Of a stretch of 64,000 bases of DNA, positions 38,424-46,787 are shown in pieces. Source of the stretch: Lacipirellulaceae bacterium (lineage in GTDB: Bacteria > Planctomycetota > Planctomycetia > Pirellulales > Lacipirellulaceae); NCBI GenBank assembly GCA_040218535.1, contig JAVJRG010000010.1:124001-188000 (forward strand), written 5' to 3'. A program made the position numbers and the translations under genes. Position 1 is the stretch's first letter, and every line of letters begins with the position of its first letter. A model generated the notes under the pieces. That model did not search any database and was not told the DNA's origin. It saw nothing but the letters and a program-made list of their open reading frames with translations.

Positions 38424-38628
38424 GCGTTTATTTCGGTGAGGTTAGTCGATACGAAACTTGAGAGATCGCTGTTAGCTGCGAAAGTTACCATGAATTCCCA
38501 AGGAAATCTCACACTATTTTCGCAAACTTGCAGTTCAGCGATGCGATAGCAATAATGCTGAACCACGATGTGAATCACTGAATTGCAAGTGGCTTCCCTC
38601 CAACATTTCTCACCCAGGCAAAATTTTG

Positions 38629-39999
38629 ATGACTACCCCCAACGCTCCCCGTCGCGATTTTCTGAAGACTACTTTGGCAGGCGCGGCAGCGGCCGCGACG
38701 CCTTACGCGTTTACCAGCATGGCACGTGCTGATCATCACGAAGAGAAGAAAGCGGACAAGCAGCTCATCGGTGTCATTGGCTGCGGCGGCATGGCTCAAG
38801 GCAACATCAACACTGTGAAGGATCTCGTGACGGTGGCAGCAGCTTGCGATGTGGATTCCGGGCGGGCCGAGAAGATGAGCAACCAGTGGGGCGGTGGTAA
38901 AGCGAGAATCACCGAAGACTATCGCTGGATGCTTGATAACAAGGATATCAAGCTGATCCACATCGGCACGCCCGACCACTGGCACACCAAGCCACTGATC
39001 GAAGCAATGAAAGCCGGCAAGGATGTCTACTGCGAAAAGCCGCTCACGCTGACCATCGACGAGGGCAAGCTGATTCGCAAAGTGCAAAAAGAAACCGGCT
39101 CTATTGTTCAGGTTGGAACGCAGCAACGGAGCACTTTTCACTTGTTTGTGAAAGCGATGGCGATCGTTAACGAAGGTCGCCTTGGCAAGATCAAGCGTGT
39201 CCAAGCTGCCATCGGTGGCGCACCTGCCAGCCCTGCCATCCCCGTTGCTGAGCCACCATCGAACCTCAACTGGGATCGCTGGCTCGGCCCTGCGCCGCTT
39301 GTTGATTACCGTTCGCGACCACGCGAGAATACGCGTCCCAACTCGAATTGTCACTACGAGTTCCGTTGGTGGTACCAATACTCCGGCGGCAAGCTCACCG
39401 ATTGGGGAGCCCATCACGTCGATATTGCCAACTGGGCGCTCAAGCTCAATGGGCAAACCGAAGGCCCTGAGTCGATCAGTGGCACGGCAAAACATCCCGT
39501 GGAATTCGTCAACGGCGTACCCCTGGAAAGCGATCGCTACAACACCGCCACGGCCTTCAACTTCACCGTGAAATACCCCGGCGGGACTGAGATGATCATC
39601 CGTCATGACACGGATAATGGCGTCCTCATCGAAGGGGACAAAGGTCGCATTTTCGTCAGTCGCGGTAAGCTCGCTGGTAAACCCGTTGAGGATCTCAAGG
39701 AGAACCCGTTACCCGAGGACGCCCTCAGCAAGGTCTACAAAGGGATGCCGATGGAGCAGAACGAGCGTCGCGCCCATTGGCTGAACTTCTTGCACTGCGT
39801 GAAACAGCGAAAGGACCCAATCTCCGATGTTCACACGCACATGGATGGCTTGAACCTCTGCCATCTAGCCGGCATCGCCGCCCGCTTAGGACGCGAACTG
39901 AAGTGGGATGCCGCCAATGAGCAGATCGTCGGCGATGAGCTTGCCAACAGCATGCTCGCTCGGCCGTACCGTGAGGGGTATGAAATCGAGATGAGCTGA
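38629..39999 (+). CDS. Tat-exported Gfo/Idh/MocA family oxidoreductase
   Basis: 456 residues from ATG at 38629. A twin-arginine signal (RRDFLKTTLAGAAAAATPYA) ends near ARA and suggests export folded, with its nicotinamide cofactor. The Rossmann domain begins IGVIGCGGMAQGN (about 48), with the family motif EKPLT at about residue 137. The C-terminal domain contains GGKLTDWGAHHVDIANW. Such proteins in planctomycetes are thought to act on sugars or their derivatives outside the cytoplasm; the substrate is unknown. It runs divergently from the DAHP synthase leader. Confidence 0.92.
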   Translation: MTTPNAPRRDFLKTTLAGAAAAATPYAFTSMARADHHEEKKADKQLIGVIGCGGMAQGNINTVKDLVTVAAACDVDSGRAEKMSNQWGGGKARITEDYRWMLDNKDIKLIHIGTPDHWHTKPLIEAMKAGKDVYCEKPLTLTIDEGKLIRKVQKETGSIVQVGTQQRSTFHLFVKAMAIVNEGRLGKIKRVQAAIGGAPASPAIPVAEPPSNLNWDRWLGPAPLVDYRSRPRENTRPNSNCHYEFRWWYQYSGGKLTDWGAHHVDIANWALKLNGQTEGPESISGTAKHPVEFVNGVPLESDRYNTATAFNFTVKYPGGTEMIIRHDTDNGVLIEGDKGRIFVSRGKLAGKPVEDLKENPLPEDALSKVYKGMPMEQNERRAHWLNFLHCVKQRKDPISDVHTHMDGLNLCHLAGIAARLGRELKWDAANEQIVGDELANSMLARPYREGYEIEMS

Positions 40000-40071
40000 T
40001 CATAGCCAACACCTCTACCGAAGGCGATGGTACCGCTTTATCTGCAGCCATCGCCTTCGGAGAAAAAACGG

Positions 40072-42198
40072 TTACTCGGGCATCTTCAATTGGGCCGCGG
40101 GCAACGCTTCTTTCACCCCAGCAACTCCTTCGGCACCGACGGGGACATGCAGGCTGGCTCCGTCGAAGTCGTCGCCGATTGGCTCCACGCGTCCGCCAAG
40201 ATGCTCTGCCAGAAACGCTTCGGTCACCGCATTAAAGCTCATGCGGTTCGCTTCGTCGCTGAAGCCGTGGCCTTCGTCAGGGTAGAGGACGTAGGTCACA
40301 GGAATTCCTTTCGACTGCATGGCTTCGACGATCTGGTCGGCCTCGACTTGCGTGACACGCGGATCGTTCGCGCCTTGACCGATCAAGAGTGGTCGCTTGA
40401 TCTCGTTCACTTTCATCAACGGAGAGCGTTCCAGCAGGGCTGCCCTGCCTTCTTCCGTCGTGACATCGCCAACGCGAACGGTCATCACCGGCATGAACAT
40501 GGCCCAGTAGGGGGGGATGTTCTCAAGCAGCGTCACCAAGCTCGAAGGTCCGACGATGTCGACGCCGCAGGCGAACTTCTCGGGCGTGTAGGTCAGCCCG
40601 ACGAGTGTCGCATAGCCGCCGTAACTGCCCCCCATGATGGCGACCTTGTCTTCGATGGCAATTCCTTCTGCGACTGCCCAATCAACCGCGTCGATGAGGT
40701 CATCGTGCATTTTCTTCGACCACTCACCATTGGCGGCATTCGTGAACGACTTGCCGAAGCCGGTCGAACCGCGGTAGTTGACGCTCAGCACGGCATAACC
40801 ACGGTTAGCGAGCCACTGGTGAGTCGAATTGTAACCCCAATCGTCGCGTGCCCAAGGACCGCCGTGGACGTCGAGCACCATCGGCACAGCCTTCTCGGGG
40901 CGGCCGTCACCATCCGAGTCGCTTCCCGGTGGCAAGGTGAGGTAGCTGACGAGTTTCAGTCCATCACGAGCTTCGATCACCGGGGTTTGCATCTTGACCA
41001 GGTCGTACTGATCGAGATCGTCGCGACTGCTGAACAGAAAGTGGGCCTTCTTGTTCGCGCGGTCGTAACGGTAGAACTTCAGCGGCCCATCATCCAGCAC
41101 GTAAGCAACCGTCCACTGAGTGTCATCCAAGGTTCGGCTCGTGACGATGAGTTCGCCGTCTTCAACGGTTTCCAAATATTCAAGATCGCCCTTGATGGCG
41201 TCGTCGAGGATTTCCCACTTGGTCCGCGAGTAAGTGAAGCCAACCGCTTGGATGTTCTTCTCCGTCGGATGGACAAGTACTTCACCAACGTCGGCCTTGG
41301 CGTTCTCAGAGATAAGTTTCTTCTCACCCGTCTCCAGGTTCAATGAGAAGAGTGCTCCCGTATCGCGATCACGGCTATCCTGCAGATAGAGAATCTTGTT
41401 CGTCTTGTCGAAGCCCGCGGGTCCGGTGGTCATCGCGTCCTCGGGACCGACTTCCATGAACGGTTCCCAAGCTGCTTCCCCTTCTTGCCCTTCAACATGC
41501 TTGAGCAGCAGTTGCCCTCCGGTTGGGGTGAAGCTCATCGCAAAACGGACCGAGAAATCATCATCAGTCACGTAACCAAGGACACCTTCGTTCTCTTGAA
41601 TGAGTTCGCGTTCGCCCGTTTCCAAGTTGACGCGATAGACATCGTGCAGTTGCGGATTGCGATCGTTGAGACCGACTAGAATCTCGTTCGGGAACTTTTG
41701 GCTCGTCCCTGCGATGCGAGCATGCACGCCGTCAACGGGCGTCAGGTCCTTCGTTTCGCCGGTAGAGACGTTCGTGGCATAGACGTGCCAGTTTTCATCG
41801 CCGTCTTTGTCTTGCGTGTAGAGAATGTGTTCGCCGGTGTAGGCCCAGCTGTGGCCGCGGATGTCACGCTCGGTGTCTTTGGTGATCGGCTTGGCGGAGG
41901 CGATATCGTCGACGGGGGCCACCCAGACGTTCAGGAATCCCTCAACTGGTGCGAGGTAACTAATCCACTTGCCGTTGGGGCTCAGTCGCGCGGATGCTTT
42001 TTGAGGATTGCCGAACAAGACGCTGCGAGGGATCAATTTGGCCTCCTGAGAGTTGGTGTGAGGATGAGCGGAATCAGTTTTGATCTTGGCGAATACCGTG
42101 CTGTTAGGTTGCGCTAACAGCATGAATGCCAGGGCAAGAGCCAGTTTTCCATTGATAATGCTGAAAGATTGCTTAGCTGAAGACATAGCTGATGTCAT
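40072..42198 (-). CDS. S9-family prolyl oligopeptidase-like peptidase
   Basis: 708 residues. A signal peptide (LALALAFMLLAQPNSTVFA) is followed by a beta-propeller with repeated strands (GKWISYLAP; EHILYTQDKDGDENW; about 60-430). The alpha/beta hydrolase domain comes next: DVHGGPWARDDWGYN (about 469), nucleophile in MGGSYGGYATLVG, acid in GQGANDPRV and histidine in PDEGHGF. All three triad residues are present, so it should be active, most like dipeptidyl/acylaminoacyl peptidases (S9C). Probably periplasmic, cutting short peptides. It runs divergently from comEC. Confidence 0.93.
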   Translation of the reverse strand: MTSAMSSAKQSFSIINGKLALALAFMLLAQPNSTVFAKIKTDSAHPHTNSQEAKLIPRSVLFGNPQKASARLSPNGKWISYLAPVEGFLNVWVAPVDDIASAKPITKDTERDIRGHSWAYTGEHILYTQDKDGDENWHVYATNVSTGETKDLTPVDGVHARIAGTSQKFPNEILVGLNDRNPQLHDVYRVNLETGERELIQENEGVLGYVTDDDFSVRFAMSFTPTGGQLLLKHVEGQEGEAAWEPFMEVGPEDAMTTGPAGFDKTNKILYLQDSRDRDTGALFSLNLETGEKKLISENAKADVGEVLVHPTEKNIQAVGFTYSRTKWEILDDAIKGDLEYLETVEDGELIVTSRTLDDTQWTVAYVLDDGPLKFYRYDRANKKAHFLFSSRDDLDQYDLVKMQTPVIEARDGLKLVSYLTLPPGSDSDGDGRPEKAVPMVLDVHGGPWARDDWGYNSTHQWLANRGYAVLSVNYRGSTGFGKSFTNAANGEWSKKMHDDLIDAVDWAVAEGIAIEDKVAIMGGSYGGYATLVGLTYTPEKFACGVDIVGPSSLVTLLENIPPYWAMFMPVMTVRVGDVTTEEGRAALLERSPLMKVNEIKRPLLIGQGANDPRVTQVEADQIVEAMQSKGIPVTYVLYPDEGHGFSDEANRMSFNAVTEAFLAEHLGGRVEPIGDDFDGASLHVPVGAEGVAGVKEALPAAQLKMPE

Positions 42199-42323
42199 CG
42201 TTGTCGCGCTCCGTCGAACTAGCGAGTGTGGTTGAATCGAACTCTCGTATTGTTCCCGGTACGCTGACCCTCGACAACAGGTTCTCCGTGAAGAGAACTC
42301 TGATTACAGCTATACTGACGGCC

Positions 42324-44798
42324 ATGCACGGGCCTACGCCAACGCCGCCGAGTCGCCGTTACAATCCGTTGCTAGCGGTGGCGGCTGCGTTTCTCACTGG
42401 GATTCTTGTCGATCGGTCCATTGCAACCGTTACGCTCGCGATGTGGGTCGCACTCTGCGTGTTGGCCCTGTTCCTCGCTTGGCGGTTTCGCCGTCAGCAA
42501 GCGTTCCAACGGGCAGCGAGTTTCACCTTGATTGCCACACTCTGTCTCGGCGGTGGGTGGGCTAATCTGCGGTGGAATTACTTTCCAGTAAACGACCTTG
42601 GCAGGTACGCCGGTGAACAAGCCTATCCGCTTTGCTGCGAGGCCTTGATTTCTGACCCCGTAACGCTTCGGCCATTACCGGCACACAATCCACTCAGGGC
42701 ACTCCCTGCCAGCCCCCGTTCAGAGACGACGATCTCAGTTCGTCGACTCCGCAATGGAGAAACCTGGCAGGAGGTGCGCGGGGAATGCCGGCTCCGCATT
42801 AACGGCGAAGCGACCGAATTGAGCCCGGGGCAGCGAGTGCGAATCTTCGGTCGTTTTGAGAGAACCTCACCAGCAATGAATCCCGGCTCGATCGACTGGG
42901 CGGCGAGAGATCGTGGGCGTGGGCGTCTCGCGAACTTGTATTGCAATCAAGTGGAATGTGTCACCTCGACGGTTCCTTCTCCTCAAGATTCAATTGTCGA
43001 ACGACTACGCATCGCAAGCGAACAGAACCTCAAGCAACACATCTCCCAGGACCAGGCACCCCTCGCCGCGGCATTGCTATTGGGAGCTCGCGAGCAACTC
43101 AGCGATGACGAAGTCGAAGCCTTCTTTCAAACCGGTGTGATTCATCTATTGGTCGTCTCTGGACTACATGTGGGAATGGCCGCGGCGCTACTTCTATTGC
43201 TGGCACGAATCATTCGTGTGCCTTGGAATCTGGCTTTGCTACTAACGGCAGTAGCAGTCTTGACCTACGCATTAGTCACAGGAATGCGTCCGCCGGTGAT
43301 CCGCGCCTGTTTGATGACCTCGCTTGGCTTGGCAGCACTTTACGTGGGTAGGCCGGTTGCTGTGCTGAACCTACTTGCCGCGGCGGCAATTGCGATTGGC
43401 GTTTACAATCCGAGTGAAGTATTCAACCCAGGCACTCTCTTGAGTTTTCTAAGCGTCGCAGCATTGTGCGGGCTCGGAAACTGGAGTCGACTTCGTCAGA
43501 CTTATGATCCGCTCGACGAGTTGATCCTCACGACGCGACCCTGGCATCAGAGACTGGGGACATGGTTCGGCAAGAAGGGCCTGATGCTGACCATTGCCTC
43601 CCTCGTAGCCTGGACCACGACAGCGCCGATTGTGGCTCGTGTTTTCCATCTCAGCACGCCGGGAACGGTGCTAGTAACCCCTTTGCTGTGGCCATTGATC
43701 GCTGCCGCGCTAATGAGCGGGTTGCTGGTGATTGGTTTTGGCTGGGTGCCTCCGGTAGGCTGGCTCCTCGGCAAGTTTTGCACCTTTTGTTTGAGCGCAA
43801 TTCAAGAAATCGTTAGCACCGCCCATTCGCTCGAATTCGGTTCCTTTTATTGTGTGGGTCCGCAGACGTGGTGGCTTGTTGGGTTGTACGTGGGGCTGGC
43901 GATCGTTGCTTGGCGAGGTCTGCATACGATTCCATGGCGATGGACAGCCGCCGGGTTGGTCGTTTGGTCCGCGTTCGGTTTGTTCGTCGCGGGTCTGCAG
44001 CGTAGTAACGATGAAGAATTGCATTGCACATTTCTCGCGATGGGCCACGGCACCTGTGCCGTTCTCGAGTTACCCGACGGCAAAACACTGCTCTACGACG
44101 CAGGGAGCCTGAACTCTCCCGAGAGTGCCAGTCAGACGATTGCCAACTTCCTCTGGTCGCGGGGGATCATACGAATTGATGGCATCGTCCTCTCGCACGC
44201 CGATGTCGATCATTACAATGCGGTGCCTGGGCTATTGAAGCGGTTCCCAATTGGAACGGTCTACGTCTCACCATTGATGTTCGACCCGCTCGCAACTGGC
44301 GGGCAGCTCAACGCACCTGAGTACTTGCGCGAAGTGTTGGCAGAAGAAAACATTCCGCTACGAGAAGTGTGGATGAATGATCGGCTGGCGGTTCAGGATG
44401 AACACATCAACATCGAAGTTCTTCATCCGCCGCGGACGGGGGTCGTGGGGCGGGATAACGCCAACAGCATCACGCTTCTGATTGAGTTCGGTGGCAAGCG
44501 AATCTTGCTGCCAGGGGATCTGGAGCATGCCGGGATCGAAGCGGTCATGCTAGATGCCCCTGAAAATGTGGACCTACTGCTGGCTCCTCATCATGGGAGT
44601 GCTGGCAGCGATCCTCCAGGCTTCGCCGCGTGGTGCACTCCCGACCATGTGGTGGTCAGCGGTCGTAATCGCTCACGAACCACGCTAGCAAACCGTTCGT
44701 ACAGAGCCGTGGGGGCCGAAGTTCTGCACACTTCTGACCGTGGGGCATTGCAGTTTACGCTGACCTCTGACGATCTCGAGGTGAAGTCGTTCCGCTGA
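42324..44798 (+). CDS. comEC: ComEC/Rec2 family DNA uptake channel protein
   Basis: About 824 residues. It has an N-terminal membrane part, an OB-like domain (about 90-190) and the competence domain with many helices (about 230-580: GVIHLLVVSGLHVGMAAAL, ALVTGMRPPVIRACLMTSLG). The C-terminal metallo-beta-lactamase domain contains LSHADVDHYNAVPGLL and LLAPHHGSAGSDPPG. In competent bacteria this carries single-stranded DNA across the inner membrane. ATG at 42324 is preferred because ATG at 42192 would overlap the divergent peptidase start. Other com genes are not adjacent, so natural uptake is inferred only. Confidence 0.92.
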   Translation: MHGPTPTPPSRRYNPLLAVAAAFLTGILVDRSIATVTLAMWVALCVLALFLAWRFRRQQAFQRAASFTLIATLCLGGGWANLRWNYFPVNDLGRYAGEQAYPLCCEALISDPVTLRPLPAHNPLRALPASPRSETTISVRRLRNGETWQEVRGECRLRINGEATELSPGQRVRIFGRFERTSPAMNPGSIDWAARDRGRGRLANLYCNQVECVTSTVPSPQDSIVERLRIASEQNLKQHISQDQAPLAAALLLGAREQLSDDEVEAFFQTGVIHLLVVSGLHVGMAAALLLLLARIIRVPWNLALLLTAVAVLTYALVTGMRPPVIRACLMTSLGLAALYVGRPVAVLNLLAAAAIAIGVYNPSEVFNPGTLLSFLSVAALCGLGNWSRLRQTYDPLDELILTTRPWHQRLGTWFGKKGLMLTIASLVAWTTTAPIVARVFHLSTPGTVLVTPLLWPLIAAALMSGLLVIGFGWVPPVGWLLGKFCTFCLSAIQEIVSTAHSLEFGSFYCVGPQTWWLVGLYVGLAIVAWRGLHTIPWRWTAAGLVVWSAFGLFVAGLQRSNDEELHCTFLAMGHGTCAVLELPDGKTLLYDAGSLNSPESASQTIANFLWSRGIIRIDGIVLSHADVDHYNAVPGLLKRFPIGTVYVSPLMFDPLATGGQLNAPEYLREVLAEENIPLREVWMNDRLAVQDEHINIEVLHPPRTGVVGRDNANSITLLIEFGGKRILLPGDLEHAGIEAVMLDAPENVDLLLAPHHGSAGSDPPGFAAWCTPDHVVVSGRNRSRTTLANRSYRAVGAEVLHTSDRGALQFTLTSDDLEVKSFR

Positions 44799-45096
44799 GT
44801 ACGGTACACATGCCTTGCTGACGAATTTGGCCGAATAGAGCCTGTCATCGCGGGGGAAAGCCGCAACACCCCCTCCTAAATTACCGATTCCAACCTGCCC
44901 CAACGAGCTGATCGGAAAAGTTGAGACAAGATTTCAAGTAACTCGGCTGTCGGGGTGGGCGCTTTTCGGCATTTTCACTACGATTGCACACTTAAATAGT
45001 AGGTCGATCGAAGCTTCTTCGGCCTGATTTCTGAGTTGAACAACAAAACAAGTCAAGGCAGCTACCGCCTGAATTACCACGCGAGGAAAACTCCCT

Positions 45097-46110
45097 GTGT
45101 CTACTGTCGTGCCAAATCGCGATACGCGTAAAGAGAAGAGCAACACCTCTCCTGAATCGGCAAACGATTCGATCATGGAAGTCGCCAACGAAGACGGCTA
45201 CGCCGCTGCGGTCAGCACCGCCTGCCGCAAGGCAAAGGACGCTTTCAGTGAACTAGGCTTCAACTGGCCGATTGTCATTTGGATCGCACTTGTTCACGTG
45301 CTTGCGATCGGGGCACCGTTCTTCTTCACATGGCCCGCCCTGATTACTTGCATCGTGCTGGCGTTCGCTACCGGCAGCTTTGGCGTGTGCATGGGCTATC
45401 ACCGCTTACTAACGCACAAGAGCTTTCAAACGTATCGCCCCGTGAAATGGCTGCTCGCTTTCCTTGGCGGTCTGTCCGGTGAAGGTTCGGCACTTACTTG
45501 GGTGGCTCAGCATCGCAAGCATCACGCTTTCAGCGATCACGAAGGCGATCCCCACTCGCCACGCGACGGCAACTGGTGGAGCCACATGCTGTGGTTCATG
45601 CCAAACTTCGGCAAGAAGTGGCACAAGGAACTGCTCCAGCGTTATGCACCAGACATCATGAAGGACAAGGTGATGGTCGCTTTGCACTACCTGTTCCTAC
45701 CGGCCCATTTCGCTAGTGCCGCAGCGCTGTTTGCCTTCGGTTACTTCGGCCCGGAAAGTTGGGGCCTTGGCAACGCTTGGGCCGGCTGGGGCATGATCGT
45801 TTGGGGCTTAGGCGTGCGGATGGTTTATGTGCTGCACATCACGTGGTTCGTTAACTCGGCAACGCACCTCTGGGGCTATCGCAACTACGAAACTTCCGAC
45901 GACAGCCGTAACCTGTGGTGGGTCGGCATCTTGGCGTGGGGCGAAGGCTGGCACAACAACCACCACGCCTACCAACGCGTCGCCCGCCAGGGCCACCGCT
46001 GGTGGGAATTCGACATGACCTACTGCTCAATCTGGCTGATGGAAAAGGTCGGCCTGGCTTGGGATGTGGTGCGATTGAAGGATATCCCAAAGGGAACAGC
46101 GCCGCAGTAG
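45097..46110 (+). CDS. Acyl-CoA (delta-9 type) fatty-acid desaturase
   Basis: 337 residues from a GTG at 45097, with GAGGAAA ahead of it. It introduces a double bond into membrane acyl chains using a di-iron centre. The three histidine boxes are HRLLTHKSF, HRKHHAFSDHEGDPHSP and HNNHHAYQRVARQGHRWWE, interspersed with four hydrophobic segments. ATG at 45175 is a possible later start. The electron donor gene is not nearby. The 298 bases upstream contain no gene or clear element. Confidence 0.94.
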   Translation: MSTVVPNRDTRKEKSNTSPESANDSIMEVANEDGYAAAVSTACRKAKDAFSELGFNWPIVIWIALVHVLAIGAPFFFTWPALITCIVLAFATGSFGVCMGYHRLLTHKSFQTYRPVKWLLAFLGGLSGEGSALTWVAQHRKHHAFSDHEGDPHSPRDGNWWSHMLWFMPNFGKKWHKELLQRYAPDIMKDKVMVALHYLFLPAHFASAAALFAFGYFGPESWGLGNAWAGWGMIVWGLGVRMVYVLHITWFVNSATHLWGYRNYETSDDSRNLWWVGILAWGEGWHNNHHAYQRVARQGHRWWEFDMTYCSIWLMEKVGLAWDVVRLKDIPKGTAPQ

Positions 46111-46290
46111 CTTTGTCTGCCGAGGCCAATTAGGTCGTTGGTTTCAAGAATGGTCTGCGATTGCAGTCAAATGACCCACTTTTTGGCTCCGCCAAACCTA
46201 CCCCCTTTCCAAAGCGGCCCTTTTCCCGCTAGACTTTCCTAATTCGGAAGTCCTGTCAGAGCCCACACTTACATAGTTGTTGAAAAAGAA

Positions 46291-46560
46291 ATGTCGGTAA
46301 CGAAAGAACGCAAGCAAGAGTTGATCAGCGAGTACGGTCGCGAAAAGGGTGATTCTGGATCGCCAGAGGTGCAGATTTCCATTCTAACCTCGCGGATCGC
46401 GGAGCTGAATGGTCATCAACAGACCCACAAAAAGGACTATGCGGCCCAACGAGGTTTGCGTCGCATGGTAAGCCGTCGCCGCAGACTTCTGGATTATGTG
46501 AAGCGCAAAAATCCGCAGCTCTATCTCGATCTGCTACGTCGCCTCGACATTCGTAAGTAA
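46291..46560 (+). CDS. rpsO: 30S ribosomal protein S15
   Basis: 89 residues, exactly the usual length. MSVTKERKQELISEYGREKGDSGSPEVQ and the basic 16S-binding helices (HKKDYAAQRGLRRMVSRRRRLLDYVK) are diagnostic. S15 binds the central domain of 16S rRNA early in 30S assembly. As in many bacteria it lies directly upstream of pnp. Confidence 0.98.
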   Translation: MSVTKERKQELISEYGREKGDSGSPEVQISILTSRIAELNGHQQTHKKDYAAQRGLRRMVSRRRRLLDYVKRKNPQLYLDLLRRLDIRK

Positions 46561-46578
46561 CGCTCAAGCGTGCCCATC

Positions 46579-46612
46579 CAACCGACCGGTGAAAGCTGGT
46601 CGGTTGTTCTCT
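46579..46612 (+). terminator. Terminator-like hairpin after rpsO
   Basis: CAACCGACC (46579-46587) pairs with GGTCGGTTG (46598-46606), followed by TTCTCTT. The T tract is short, so read-through into pnp is likely. Confidence 0.7.
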
Positions 46613-46625
46613 TATAGGGCTCGTC

Positions 46626-46699
46626 CCGCTTGCGGCTTAGCCGCGAAGAAATTGAGAACCCGGCACGAGGTTGTCCGCCGCTGGCTAAGCCGCAAGCGG
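46626..46699. repeat. Inverted repeat in the rpsO-pnp spacer
   Basis: Perfect 17-base arms CCGCTTGCGGCTTAGCC and GGCTAAGCCGCAAGCGG. In the transcript it would form a long hairpin 89 bases before the pnp start, in the place where E. coli has an RNase III-processed control hairpin. Confidence 0.82.
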
Positions 46700-46787
46700 C
46701 GACGCTTAGAATCAGAGAAGTTTGAATCAAAGAAAGTTATTGAAAACTGTTTATAGGAAAAGTCGTTTAAGAAAGTTGGAAACGAAA

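Noticed and set aside
38209-38439. 76-codon plus-strand frame over the DAHP synthase leader
   Set aside because: It is the complement of the terminator and aromatic leader and has no ribosome-binding site or pattern.
38575-39606. 343-codon minus-strand open frame
   Set aside because: Antisense to the Tat-exported oxidoreductase. Long antisense frames are expected from the codon bias of this genome.
40027-41346. 439-codon plus-strand open frame
   Set aside because: It lies wholly antisense to the S9 peptidase, whose motifs and signal peptide are clear. The translated sequence is Arg/Val/His-rich without a family pattern.
42192-42323. Upstream start for comEC giving 44 more residues
   Set aside because: It would overlap the divergent peptidase start codon and adds a polar stretch unlike ComEC N-termini.
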